Source: Phytohabitans suffuscus (GTDB taxonomy: Bacteria > Actinomycetota > Actinomycetes > Mycobacteriales > Micromonosporaceae). From it: DNA of 64,000 bases. Location: assembly GCF_011764565.1 (NCBI RefSeq), contig NZ_AP022871.1, forward strand, positions 9,734,320 to 9,798,319, written 5' to 3'. Under the pieces are notes generated by a model. That model did no database searches. It saw nothing but the letters and a program-made list of their open reading frames with translations, and was not told where the DNA came from. The translations under genes and the position numbers were made by a program. Each line of letters begins with the position of its first letter. The first letter of the stretch is position 1. Positions 26,815-35,712 of this stretch are shown here, piece by piece.

Positions 26815-27769
26815 GGTCGGCGGCTTCCCTCCACGATCGGCAGGCACAGGCGGACCTCGGTGCCGCCGTCCGGGCCGCGGCCCAGGGTGAGCGTGGCGCC
26901 GACGAGCAGGGCCCGCTCGCGCATCCCCGGATGCCGGCGCCCTCGGCCGCGGCGCCCAGGCCCTTGCCGTTGTCGCCGACGCGCAGCTCGGCGCCGCGGG
27001 CGGTGCGGCGCAGGGTGATGTCGAGGCGGCTGGCGCCGGCGTGGCGGGCGGTGTTGGTCATCGCCTCCTGGGCGACCCGGTAGACGACCAGCTCGGCCTC
27101 CTCGTCCAGCCCGGACAGGTCGCCGTCGAAGTGCTGCCGCACGGCCACGCCGCTGTGCTGGGAGGTCTCGGTGGCCAGGGAGCGCAGCGCGCTGACCAGG
27201 CCCAGCTCCTCCAGCACCCCCGGGCGCAGCCGCCGGGCGATACGCCGGATCTCGTCGAGGCCGTCGCGGGTGGTCTCCTGCACCTGGTGCAGCTCGTCGC
27301 GCAGCGGCTCGGGTGCCTGGTCGGCGACCCGCTTCAGCTCCAGGATCACGGCGGTCAGCGTCTGGCCGACCTCGTCGTGCAGCTCCTGGGCGATGCGGCG
27401 CCGCTCCCCCTCCTGCGCCGAGAGGGCGCGGGCGGTACTCGTGGCGCGCTCGGCCTCGAGGCGGTCGAGCATCGCGTTGAACGTGCGGATCAGGTCGGCG
27501 ATCCCGGCGTGGCCGGTCACCGCGGGGCGCGGGCCGGGCTGGAGCAGGTCGATGGTCGCCATCGTGCGGGTGAGCCGCTGCAGCGGGGCGAGGCCGATGC
27601 GCAGCAGCACCGCGTTGGCCATCAGCATCGCGGCCAGGCCGGCGGTGAGGATGACCGCCTCGGCGAACAGCACCGGCGTGGAGACCGTGACCGGCCCGAA
27701 GAGCAGGAGGTTTACCGCGACGGTCAGCACGGCGGCGTTGAGCAGGAAGATCCGCCAGAACAGGGACAT
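26811..27769 (-). CDS. NarL-type sensor histidine kinase, apparent -1 frameshift
   Basis: Membrane kinase partner of the downstream regulator, 319 residues when restored. Two N-terminal helices (LFWRIFLLNAAVLTVAVNLL), HAMP, HisKA_3 (RRRIAQELHDEVGQTLTAVI) and HATPase (MTNTARHAGAS, GDNGKGLG). The frame breaks at GAGIRG/MRERALLVG; CCCC at 26935-26938 needs one more base, as comparison with the paralogue at 21372 shows. After repair the protein ends in the ATGA overlapping the regulator. ATG 27769 has GGAAGGAG upstream. Confidence 0.88.
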
Positions 27770-27884
27770 CGCGGTGCTCCTTCCTCGGCGGCCCTCCCTA
27801 CTATGCCGGGTTTGCCCACATTTCTACTCGCGCAAGCGGGCAATCGCCAAACTCCCAGCTTGCCCGGCATCCCCGGGGGTGTCC

Positions 27885-27902
27885 ATCGGTGGTGGCACCC
27901 AT
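27885..27902 (-). promoter_or_regulatory. ATGGGTGCC-type operator, site 4
   Basis: Minus-strand ATGGGTGCCACCACCGAT, about 124 bases before the kinase start at 27769, suggesting autoregulation of the two-component operon. Confidence 0.6.
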
Positions 27903-27974
27903 ACCACCGGTGGGGGCGCATTGGCGGTCGGCACGGATAGCCCGGCCGGACATGTCCGGCCCACGCTGGGAACG

Positions 27975-28142
27975 ATGGACGACCGCCTCCGCCGCCGCAC
28001 CGGCTGGCTGCTGATGGCGGCCGGGCTCGCCGCGATCGCCACCGGGATCGCCGCTGGCCACGGCCTGCCGCTCGCCGCCGGTCTGGTGCTGGCCGCGGTG
28101 GCCGCCCACCTGATCGCCCCGGCGGACCGGCGAAGTCCATAG
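27975..28142 (+). CDS. small membrane protein
   Basis: A 55-residue ORF with a basic N-terminus (DDRLRRRTGWLL) and two hydrophobic segments (MAAGLAAIATGIAAG, PLAAGLVLAAVAAHLIAP). It lies between operator sites 4 and 5. Codon use is like its neighbours, but the ribosome-binding site is weak and no family is recognised. Confidence 0.4.
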   Translation: MDDRLRRRTGWLLMAAGLAAIATGIAAGHGLPLAAGLVLAAVAAHLIAPADRRSP

Positions 28143-28155
28143 TGGACACCCAAGG

Positions 28156-28173
28156 ATGGGTGCCGGCACCGAT
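28156..28173 (+). promoter_or_regulatory. ATGGGTGCC-type operator, site 5
   Basis: ATGGGTGCCGGCACCGAT with a perfect 12-bp palindromic core. Its centre is 76 bases before the ATG at 28241, the same spacing as site 1 to its paralogous gene. Confidence 0.7.
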
Positions 28174-28240
28174 TGCCCACCGGTGGGCGGCGGGGCGACG
28201 GTCGGGCTGTCGTTGCCCCGCTCGCACAGAGGAGCCGCCG

Positions 28241-28567
28241 ATGACCACGCCCCACGAAGAACTGGTCGGCCACGCCCTCCACGCCCGTGACGGCCGCACA
28301 GTCGGCCGCGTCGGCGCCGTCTACCAGTACCCGGACGACCTGCACGCCCCGGACGGAGCCGTCGAGATCGGCGGCGGCCTGCTGCGCCGCGCGCACCTGG
28401 TCGACCTGCAGGACGCCGAGGTGGTCGACGGCGCCGTGACCGTGCCGCACGACCGGCAGACCATCAACAGCGCGCCGCACTTCACGCCCCTGGTCGGCGA
28501 CACGCTCTCCGAGCGGGACGCGGCGAAGGTGCGCGAGCATTACTGGGGCGCCGCCCAACCGGCCTAG
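28241..28567 (+). CDS. PRC-barrel-like/DUF2171-type stress protein
   Basis: 108-residue soluble protein, the intact paralogue of the gene at 24366. Conserved motifs: ELVGHALHARDGRTVGRVGA, VYQYPDDLHAPDG, RRAHLVDLQDAEVV, VTVPHDRQTINSAPHF and the ending VREHYWGAAQPA. ATG 28241 with AGAGGAG. The conserved Tyr-Trp-Gly ending and the matched promoter element in both paralogues suggest a shared role under one regulator. Molecular function unknown. Confidence 0.78.
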   Translation: MTTPHEELVGHALHARDGRTVGRVGAVYQYPDDLHAPDGAVEIGGGLLRRAHLVDLQDAEVVDGAVTVPHDRQTINSAPHFTPLVGDTLSERDAAKVREHYWGAAQPA

Positions 28568-28703
28568 CCCTGGACAGGGTGGCGGGCCGCGCGGCCGGAG
28601 AACCCAACGCCGCCCGACGTGGGAATCCCAGAGGATTCGGCGTTGAGGACCGGGTGCCGCGCGGCCTCCCCTACAACTTCACCGTGAGGCGCCGGCACGG
28701 CCC

Positions 28704-28721
28704 ATCCGTGGCGGCACCCAT
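28704..28721 (-). promoter_or_regulatory. ATGGGTGCC-type operator, site 6
   Basis: Minus-strand ATGGGTGCCGCCACGGAT in the gap before the ArsB/NhaD gene; its centre is 60 bases from that of site 7 and it has the opposite orientation. Confidence 0.55.
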
Positions 28722-28763
28722 CTTCCCTCGGTGATGCACAGTGCATGGTGCGGCCGCGCCGAT

Positions 28764-28781
28764 ATGGGTGCCGGCACCGAT
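28764..28781 (+). promoter_or_regulatory. ATGGGTGCC-type operator, site 7
   Basis: ATGGGTGCCGGCACCGAT, identical to site 5 over 18 bases, centre 43 bases before the ATG at 28816. Confidence 0.7.
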
Positions 28782-28815
28782 GGTTGCTGTGCCCTGACCC
28801 GGGCGAGCATGGCGC

Positions 28816-30108
28816 ATGAACGGAGTCGGCGCCGTCGTCGCTATCGTCATCTTCTCGGTGGCGTTCTTTCTCATCGCCACCGAACGGGTGCACCGGGTCG
28901 CGGTAGTGCTCGGCGCCGCCGGGCTGATGGTCGCGCTCCGGCTGGTGCCCGGCGACGACATCTTCTACAGCGAGCACGCCGGCATCGACTGGGGCGTCAT
29001 CTTCCTGCTGCTCGGCATGATGATCGTCGTCGGAGTCATCAAACAGACCGGGGTCTTCGAGTTCCTCGGCATCTGGGCGGGCAAGAAGTCACAGGGCAAG
29101 CCGTACCGGCTGCTGGTCCTCCTGATGGTCATCACCGCCGTCGCCTCGCCCTTTCTGGACAACGTCACCACCGTCATGCTCGTCGTCCCGGTGACGATCT
29201 CGGTGTGCCAGAAGCTCGACCTGCCGACCGCGCCCTACCTCATCGCGGAGGTGCTCGCCTCCAACATCGGCGGCGCGGCGACCCTCATCGGCGACCCGCC
29301 GAACATCATCATCGGCGCCCGGGCCGGCCTGTCCTTCAACGACTTCATCGTCCACATGACGCCGATCGTCGTGGTGCTCTTCGTGCTCTTCGTGCTGATG
29401 GCGCGGGTGATGTTCCGCAAGGCCTTCGTGCACAAGCCGGAACGGGTCGAGGCGGTCATGCGCCTCAACGGCCGCGACGCCATCAAGAACAAGGGCCTGC
29501 TCGCCCGCTGCCTCGCCGTCCTCACGCTGATGATGGTCGGCTTCGCGCTGCACCACGCGCTGCACCTGGAACCGTCGGTCATCGCGCTGCTCGGCGCCGG
29601 CCTGATGGTCCTCGTCTCGGGCGTCAAGGCGTCCGACTACCTCGCCGAGGTCGAGTGGACCACCCTCGTCTTCTTCATGGGCCTGTTCGTCATGGTCGGC
29701 GGCCTGGTGGAGACCGGCGTCATCGACCGCCTCGGCGGCTGGGCCGTGGACGCGGTCGGCGACAACTACTTCCTCGCCGCCACGGCGCTGATCTTCGGCT
29801 CAGCCGTGCTCGGCGCGTTCTTCGACAACATCCCGTACGTGGCCACCATGGCGCCGGTCGTCGAGGAGCTGGTCGCCCAGGCCCCCGACAAGGACACCGG
29901 GCAGGCACTGTGGTGGGCGTTCGCACTCGGCGCCGACCTGGGCGGCAACGGCACCGCGGTCGCCGCCAGCGCCAACGTGGTGGTCCTCGGCATCGCCGCC
30001 CAGCACGGCCAGCCCATCTCGTTCTGGCAGTTCACCAAGTACGGCATCATCACCACCCTGGTCACCGTCGTGGTCGCCTGGGGCTACGTGTGGCTGCGCT
30101 ACTTCTGA
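28816..30108 (+). CDS. ArsB/NhaD-family ion transporter
   Basis: Integral membrane protein of 430 residues with about 11-12 helices, of the ion transporter (IT) superfamily. Family motifs: DWGVIFLLLGMMIVVGVIKQ, SPFLDNVTTVMLVVPV, NIGGAATLIGDPPNIIIG and, in the second half, GAFFDNIPYVATMAPV and GADLGGNGTAVAASANVVVL. The paired D-N-V/D-N-I and G-D-P-P-N motifs are typical of Na+/H+ (NhaD) or arsenite/citrate transporters; substrate is unsure. Two operator sites lie upstream, placing it in the same presumed regulon as the stress proteins. Confidence 0.9.
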   Translation: MNGVGAVVAIVIFSVAFFLIATERVHRVAVVLGAAGLMVALRLVPGDDIFYSEHAGIDWGVIFLLLGMMIVVGVIKQTGVFEFLGIWAGKKSQGKPYRLLVLLMVITAVASPFLDNVTTVMLVVPVTISVCQKLDLPTAPYLIAEVLASNIGGAATLIGDPPNIIIGARAGLSFNDFIVHMTPIVVVLFVLFVLMARVMFRKAFVHKPERVEAVMRLNGRDAIKNKGLLARCLAVLTLMMVGFALHHALHLEPSVIALLGAGLMVLVSGVKASDYLAEVEWTTLVFFMGLFVMVGGLVETGVIDRLGGWAVDAVGDNYFLAATALIFGSAVLGAFFDNIPYVATMAPVVEELVAQAPDKDTGQALWWAFALGADLGGNGTAVAASANVVVLGIAAQHGQPISFWQFTKYGIITTLVTVVVAWGYVWLRYF

Positions 30109-30137
30109 CCCCGCCACCCCGGCTGCCGCCGCGGCCT

Positions 30138-30175
30138 TGGTCCTGCCGCTTACCCATGGTCCTGCCGCTTACCCA
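30138..30175. repeat. perfect 19-bp tandem duplication
   Basis: TGGTCCTGCCGCTTACCCA is repeated exactly at 30138-30156 and 30157-30175. The second copy holds the TAA stop (minus strand) of the PPC-domain gene, so the duplication reaches the last codons of that gene. Confidence 0.9.
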
Positions 30176-30657
30176 TGCGTCGACCACCCTGGCCCGTGCG
30201 GTGTCAGCGCCCCCTCCGGGACGCCTTCCGGCGCGAGCAGGGCGAGGCCGGTCTCGGGGTCGAGCCGCTTCGCCAGCGCCGGCGCCACCTCCGTGACGAT
30301 CACCTCCAGGATGGGCCAGACCTCCCCGCCGAGCAGGTGGCCGCCGATCGCGCTGCCGTCGCGGCGGCCCAGCACGGCGTGTACGTGCAGGCGCGGCTCG
30401 CCGGCGCTCATCGCCACATCGCCCACGAAGGACAGCACCTCGACCTGCTCGGTGACCGGGATGCGCGTGTAGTCGCGGCGGTCCGGATCGAAGTAGCCGA
30501 GCTCGGCGGCGCGCAGGCCGCCCACGCCGGTCACCTGGGCGCCAGCGATCCCGACCGCGCGCGCGGCCGCGGTGACGGTCCGGACCGGGTCGTCGCCCTT
30601 CTCGCAGGCGACCACGAGCACGCGGCCACGACCGTCCTGGATCTCCCGTAACCTCAT
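30169..30657 (-). CDS. PPC/DUF296 domain protein
   Basis: 162-residue protein of the PPC (plants and prokaryotes conserved) domain: GDDPVRTVTAAARAVGIAGA, GVGGLRAAELGYFDPDRRDY, SFVGDVAMSAGEPRLHVHAV and GRRDGSAIGGHLLGGEVWP. The His-rich metal-site region (LHVHAV, GGHLL) is present. In bacteria these form trimers of uncertain function; in plants the domain accompanies AT-hooks. The ATG at 30657 follows GGGAG. It ends in the 19-bp tandem duplication. Confidence 0.85.
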   Translation of the reverse strand: MRLREIQDGRGRVLVVACEKGDDPVRTVTAAARAVGIAGAQVTGVGGLRAAELGYFDPDRRDYTRIPVTEQVEVLSFVGDVAMSAGEPRLHVHAVLGRRDGSAIGGHLLGGEVWPILEVIVTEVAPALAKRLDPETGLALLAPEGVPEGALTPHGPGWSTHG

Positions 30658-30788
30658 CCGGCCGCTCCCTTCACCATCCACGGTGGACCGCACGTCGACC
30701 CCGCAGCCGTGTGATGCCCCGCGGCGGCGCTGTCAAACCCGGGGCCGGCGACGGTTCAACGCCGGCGCCGCGGGTAACGCGCCGTGCC

Positions 30789-31466
30789 ATGCGTTCCCCG
30801 CACGCCGCGGCGCTGTACGCCGCACTGGGCACGGTCCACGTGGCCGCCGCCGCCACGCACACCCGGTGGCTGGACACGGCGACCAAGCCGCTGCTGATCC
30901 CGGTGCTGGCGCTGTACGCGGTGGCCGCCTACCGCGAGCGCGGCGCGCGGGTGAGCCGGCGGCTGCTGCTCTCGCTCGCCCTGGCCTGCGCCGGCGGCCT
31001 CGCCCTGCGGGTGGACGGGGCGACCGGGCTGGTCGTCGGGGCGGCCTTCTTCCTCGCCGCGTACGCCATCTACACCGCCGAGTTCATCCGGTCCGGCGCA
31101 GCCGGGCGCCTGCGGTCCTGGCCCCGGCGGCTCATCCCGATCGGGTACGGCGCCGCCGTGACCGCCACGATGGCGTGGCTGTGGCAGGGCCTGCGCGAGC
31201 GGGGCGTGGCGCTGCCGATGGCCGGCTACGCCACGCTGATGGCGCTGATGGCCGCGACCGCGACCACGTGGGGCTGGCGGGTCGGCCTGGGCGCCGGCCT
31301 GCTCGTCGCGTCGGACGCGCTGATCGGCGTCGGCGTGACCGGGGTCGCCGAGGTGCCCGGACAGCCGGCGCTGGTGATGGCGACGTACCTGCTGGGCGTG
31401 GCGCTCGTGGTCAGCGGCTGGACGGCGCGCGCCCTCCACCCCGGCGCCGGGACCCCCGCGACCTGA
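30789..31466 (+). CDS. YhhN/TMEM86-family membrane protein (lysoplasmalogenase-like)
   Basis: 225-residue integral membrane protein with about eight helices: LDTATKPLLIPVLALYAVAA, FFLAAYAIYTAEFIR, and GAGLLVASDALIGVGVTGV followed by ALVMATYLLGVALVVSG. These are landmarks of the YhhN family, whose animal members hydrolyse lysoplasmalogens. The conserved TKPLLIP and SDALIG motifs carry the predicted catalytic residues. The ATG at 30789 was chosen because it starts directly at the first helix. Confidence 0.8.
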   Translation: MRSPHAAALYAALGTVHVAAAATHTRWLDTATKPLLIPVLALYAVAAYRERGARVSRRLLLSLALACAGGLALRVDGATGLVVGAAFFLAAYAIYTAEFIRSGAAGRLRSWPRRLIPIGYGAAVTATMAWLWQGLRERGVALPMAGYATLMALMAATATTWGWRVGLGAGLLVASDALIGVGVTGVAEVPGQPALVMATYLLGVALVVSGWTARALHPGAGTPAT

Positions 31467-32885
31467 CCCCGACGGGCAGCACTCCACCCGCGTGGCCGCG
31501 CGCCGCCACCGCACGCTCAGCCCGCGCACCCGCCGCGCCGCCGGCGGCTCGCCAGAGCTCGCCGACGTCCCGACCTCCGCCGCTGCCAGCCCGCAGACCG
31601 GGCCCGCCCGGGTTGGCGTCCCGTCTGGGCCGCCTCACCCTCCACAGTCCACACCCGCCTCGGTCGCCATCTCCGCGCCACCCCAGGACCGCGAGCGGCC
31701 CACAGCTCCGCGTCCCGCAGGAAGCACCACCTCAGCCCCGCGCAGGTAAGTGGATCTCTCCAAGGATCCGGCCGCTGCGCGGCCCGCCCCGGCCGCTTGC
31801 CGCGCCAAGATCCCAGCAAATCCCGGGTTTCGTTGCCTCCCGCCGCTCGGGCACCGCGAAGTCCCTGTTTTTGCTGCCTCCTCCGCACGCGCGGGGTCCA
31901 CGACGCCGCCTGCCGGCGTCGGCCCCTGACGCGGCGGGCGTCTTCGCGGCGAAGCGACACCGACTCCAGCGACCCTTCGAAGCCGGCGTCCGGTCCGTCC
32001 CCATTGGCCGGCGGACCGTGGACGCCAGTTGCCCCGATGAGGGCGGCTCGCGTCCACGGACATTCAGAACCGACCCCCTCGCGCCGCGCGGCGGACGGCC
32101 AAATCGGCGAAAGCTGCTCGCACCGGTCACTGTGGACAGACGCTGACCCTGGCCCCGAAAGGTCCGCGGCACCTTGCCGCGCGGTGGCTCCGGCCAACCC
32201 GGTGCCGGGCGGGTTGGTTCGTTCAGGGCTCGCGCGGAATGGGGTACACCCTCGATGATCCGACCGTGCGTGGGAAGGCCCGCTCGCTGGCCGCGCGAAG
32301 GTCCCAAGAAGAGCCTGGTTTTGCTGCTGCCCGGGGTCGCCGGCGACGGCGGCCGACGCCGGCGGAGGGCTGGCTGTCCTCGGCTACCTCGCCAGACCGG
32401 GCGAGCGTGTGGCGGGGCCGTTCAGCCGGCGGCCAGGCGGGCGGTCACGGCCGCCACGGCCGACGCGGCCGCGCTGGGCGGCGGCACCCGGGCGGCGGCC
32501 GTCGAGGCGACCCGCGCCCGGATCGGCGCGGACAGCCGGCTGGGGCGCAAGCTCGCGGTCGCCGAACGTACGCTGGCCGAGTCCGGCTCCGTGTTCCCGG
32601 CGGCATCCGGCGCTCCCGCCGAGCCCGTGCCCGGCCGAGGGCTGACGCCCGGCCGCACGAGGTAGGGCGCCCCGCTCGCGCCCGGCGGGGCCTGGCGCGC
32701 GATTCTCACCGAACTCACATCTGGCCGTGTTGTGACGGTCCGGACACGACGAGCGGCGCCCCTGCTCTCCGCGCGACGGCGAGCAGACCGCCCGCGACGG
32801 CGAGCAGACCGCCCGCGACGGCGAGCAGGCTGCCGGCGAAGGCAGGGGGCCCTCCGCCGGCAGCCTGGCTCGGTGAGGCGCCGGC
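31467..32885. other. 1.4-kb gene-poor region with dispersed repeats
   Basis: Open frames here are frequent but overlap on all strands, lack conserved motifs, and show no consistent codon bias, so no gene is called. 31500-31600 weakly resembles the repeat at 1098-1200 and 35713-35820. 32046-32150 (GCGTCCACGG ... CCGACCCCCTCG ... CCAAATCGGCGAAAG ... CACTGTGGACAGAC) resembles 35986-36093 and 36257-36340. A 21-bp unit starting GCGACGGCGAGCAGACCGCCC is repeated 2.7 times at 32773-32829. Possibly a remnant region or a repeat landing site. Confidence 0.55.
32773..32829. repeat. 21-bp tandem repeat, 2.7 copies
   Basis: Units starting GCGACGGCGAGCAGACC lie at 32773, 32794 and (partial) 32815, just downstream of the haloperoxidase-like gene. 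In-frame repetition gives Arg/Ala-rich peptide in all frames. Confidence 0.8.
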
Positions 32886-34371
32886 TCAGCCGCCGGCCAG
32901 CTTGCGCTGGACGTACTCGTAGGCCAGGTCACCGATCTTCGTGGCGTACTGCCTGGTCGCGTCCACAGTGGACGGGAAGTTCTCGCCGCCCCAGACGCGG
33001 CTGTCGCCGCAGTCGTTGGCCCAGGCGGTCAGGCTCGGCCACTGCAGGGTCATGTCGGCGGCCGGCGTGATCCCGGGCTCGACGAGCGAGGAGCCCTTGA
33101 GCACGGGGCGAAGATGGCCAGGTTGTCGGTGCCGATGAAGCGCCGCGCCTGCTGGGCGTAGGAGAAGCAGAGAGCGGCGATCGCGGCCGGGTACTCGGGG
33201 AGCCGATGGCCAGCGTGCTCAGGTAGCCCTGCCACTCCTTGCCGCGGATGTCGTTGACGGTGCCCGCACCCGGGCCGCCCCACGCCGTCACCTTCTTGTC
33301 CTCGTACAGGTAGCGGATCGCGCTGAACGGGCGCACCGCGTCGTACTTGCGCTTGTAGTACCAGGAGGCGATCGTGACGTCGATGCCGGTGACGGCGCCG
33401 GTGACGACATAGTGGACGGAGTCCTCGGTGCTCAGGTTGCCACCGACGACGATCCGGCCGGCGACGGCGCCGTACGGCCGGACCAGGTCGTTGAAGAGCT
33501 CGGCGCTCATCTTCTTGCGGTCGTCCAGGCCCGCCGACGCCTTCAGGACCTCGTCGGCCTGGGTCCGGTACGCCTTGCGGTTGAGGTGGTAGTTGTTGCT
33601 CGGCTTGCCGACCTGGAACTGCGCCGGGCTCTTGTAGGAGAACGGCTTCAGGCCGGCGAACTGCGGCGTCGCGAACTCCTGGACGGTGTAGACCTCCCGC
33701 TTCAGCACCGTGTCCGGCTGCCACCGGTTCGGGTCGCGGAGCTTGTAGGCGGTGTTGACCGGCTCGTAGCCCGTGTAGTCCGCGTACGGCTGCTGGTTGT
33801 ACCTGCGGCCGCCCTCGTCGCCCGCGCGGTTGGTGCCGTCGCGCTTCCGCGCCGCCAGGGCGTTCTTGGCGGCGAGAATGCCGATGCCGCTGGCCGTCGT
33901 CGGGTCCTCGGCGGTGACGTTGGGGTCGAGACCGGCGGCGTCCATCATCTCGAGCCAGCGCGCCTTGTGCTGCGGGAATACCACGTTGAGCGAGGTAAAT
34001 GCCGAGTAGATAATCGCGATGTTCTTGTTTCGCGTCGTGTGCTCTCCCGCCGGGCGGCGGCCAATGGACGAGAAAATGCCCTTGGCCGTGGGGTGGTACG
34101 GCGCGAGCGCGTCGAACCACGGCATTTCGATCAGCAGCGCGCTGTCACCGCCAAACAGCATCGGACGGCCGAGGTGCTCGTCACGCGCCACCACGTCGAA
34201 CCGGGGGTAGACGACGCCGATCAGGGCGTTGCCGTTGTCGAGGTCGAAGGTTGCCGCGGTCTGTGGTGCCGCCGACACGCCGCCGGCCAGGGAACCCACC
34301 AGGGCCGCGGTCACGGCTACCGCCGCGGCGGCGCGCAGGCGGCGCCTCCCCAGCCGCCTCAGAATCGTCAC
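32886..34371 (-). CDS. secreted vanadium-haloperoxidase-like protein lacking key active-site residues; two apparent -1 frameshifts
   Basis: About 495 residues after adding one base to GGGG at 33197-33200 and to GGGG at 33105-33108. A signal peptide (RAAAAVAVTAALVGSLAGG) is followed by an N-terminal domain (DALAPYHPTAKGIFSSIGRR) and a PAP2/vanadium-haloperoxidase domain. The first vanadate-binding motif K-x6-R is kept (KRKYDAVRP, about 338-347). The second motif, normally P-S-G-H, reads PEYPAAIAAL, and the third reads SRVWGGENF with Asn where the vanadate-ligand His is expected. It is therefore probably not a classical haloperoxidase. The GTG start has AAAGGAG upstream. It shares the cluster-wide ACTACT palindrome in its promoter. 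Confidence 0.75.
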
Positions 34372-34493
34372 CGGACGTTCTCCTTTCGATCGGCCCGCCG
34401 CAAAGTGGTCACGCGCCATCGCACGCGATTCAGCGGATTGAAACGAGATTTGGCGGATTATAGGGAGATTAACGGGTCCGGTTCCCGAGGTCC

Positions 34494-34511
34494 ACTACTT
34501 GATCGAGTAGT
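34494..34511. promoter_or_regulatory. cluster operator ACTACT-N6-AGTAGT, site S1
   Basis: ACTACTTGATCGAGTAGT, the exact reverse complement of site S2 at 46580-46597, with conserved flanks (GGGTAGT on one side, GGAC on the other). It lies between the divergent haloperoxidase-like gene and the secreted-protein gene at 34684. Confidence 0.75.
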
Positions 34512-34550
34512 CGATACTACCCACGCGGAATCCTCGGCGGTGTTGCCCGC

Positions 34551-34597
34551 GCCGAGACCTCTCGTAAGGATAGACGAGACCTCTCGTAAGAATCGAC
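34551..34597. promoter_or_regulatory. 22-bp direct repeat pair upstream of 34684
   Basis: CGAGACCTCTCGTAAG occurs twice with a 22-base period (units from 34551 and 34573). Each copy contains the small palindrome CGAGA-CC-TCTCG. Spacing of two helical turns upstream of the secreted-protein gene suggests tandem activator binding. Confidence 0.55.
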
Positions 34598-34683
34598 AGC
34601 CGTTCCGATGCGGAGCAATTTAGCGCTCCCGGAAGCCCACAGCAACGGCACGTTATCTCGACCCATTCGATGGAGGTAAGTTC

Positions 34684-35582
34684 ATGCGGACGGCAGTCCG
34701 GGCCAGTGCCGCGCTCCTGCTGGCCATAGCCGCGAGCGCCTTTGTCGCGCCCGCGGCACCGGCCGTGGCGGCGGCGCACGGCGAGGCGCAATGCCAGCCG
34801 ATCGACGTCGTCGACGGCACCGACACCTTCACGTCCCCCAGCTCGGTCGCCTCAGGGGTACGCACGTTCCAGGTCACCACCACCGACCCGAGCGGCATCG
34901 TGCTCGGACTGTTCCGCCTCAACCATGGCGTCGACCTCGACGACTTCGTCGGACTGCTCCAGGTCGCCTTCGCCGGCCAGGGCGAGGAGCGGGTCGAGGC
35001 GGGCAACGCGGTCGACCAGCAGTCCACATTGCTCGGTGGGATCGCCGCGATACCGGGCCGGCCGGCCACGTTCACCCAGACGCTGCTGCCCGGCACCTAC
35101 TACCTGATCAACTACCGCGACATCCTGTCCAACCCGAACGGCGCCGTCGCCGTGCGCCCGCTGACCGCCACGAACCAGTGGCAGGCATGCCCGCCGCCCC
35201 TGCCGCGCGCGACCTTCGAGATCATCGACACCCCGCCGGCCCGCGCTTCCGGGCGCCCGCGACGCTCAGCCAGACCTCGCCGGTCCTGGTCGTCAACTTC
35301 TCCGGCCAGATCCAGGAGGCCGTGCTCAGGCCCGTCTCGCCCGGCGTGACCGCGACGGACATCCAGCTGTTCTTCCAGGCGGTCGACAACGGCCAGCCCC
35401 CGCCGAGCATCCCCTTCGTCGGCCTGCTCCCCCAGGGCATGCCCGTCATCGACTCACCACTCGCGACGATCATCCAGCCCAACCTCGCACCGGGCCGGTA
35501 CGCCCTGCTCTCGTTCCTGCTCGACGACGAGGGCGTCCGGTACGCCGCGAGCGGCACCGTCGTGGTCTTCGACGTCGTCTGA
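34684..35582 (+). CDS. secreted protein of unknown function, apparent -1 frameshift
   Basis: 299 residues when CCCC at 35231-35234 is lengthened by one. The start is a Sec signal peptide (RTAVRASAALLLAIAASAF, cleavage near AVAAA). The mature part has two similar beta-rich halves: GVRTFQVTTTDPSGIVLGLF ... LLPGTYYLINYRDIL and SPVLVVNFSGQIQEAVLRPV ... LAPGRYALLSFLLDDEGV. Each reads like an immunoglobulin-like or copper-binding-like sandwich domain. No enzyme motif seen. It lies divergent from the haloperoxidase-like gene across operator S1, so it probably belongs to the same regulon. Confidence 0.7.
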
Positions 35583-35594
35583 CCCCACCTCCGA

Positions 35595-35627
35595 GGCGAG
35601 CCGCACGACGACATCGTGCGGCTCGCC
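35595..35627 (+). terminator. strong hairpin after the secreted-protein gene
   Basis: GGCGAGCCGCACGA (35595-35608) and TCGTGCGGCTCGCC (35614-35627) form a perfect 14-bp stem with a 5-base loop, 12 bases after the stop at 35582. Confidence 0.8.
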
Positions 35628-35712
35628 GCATTTGGTCGCGGTCAGTGCGCGGCTCCCGCAGGACCAGGCCCGCGGCAAGGCGACGGCCGCGCGGGTCGTC
35701 CGGCCAGACGTG

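Noticed and set aside
28564..28977. 137-residue minus-strand frame opposite the start of the ArsB/NhaD gene
   Set aside because: Overlaps the coding start of a clear transporter gene and two operator sites; no motif.
31467..32885. Several overlapping open frames of 60-230 residues
   Set aside because: Open on all strands because of GC content, Pro/Arg/Ala-rich, without motifs, ribosome-binding sites or consistent codon bias.
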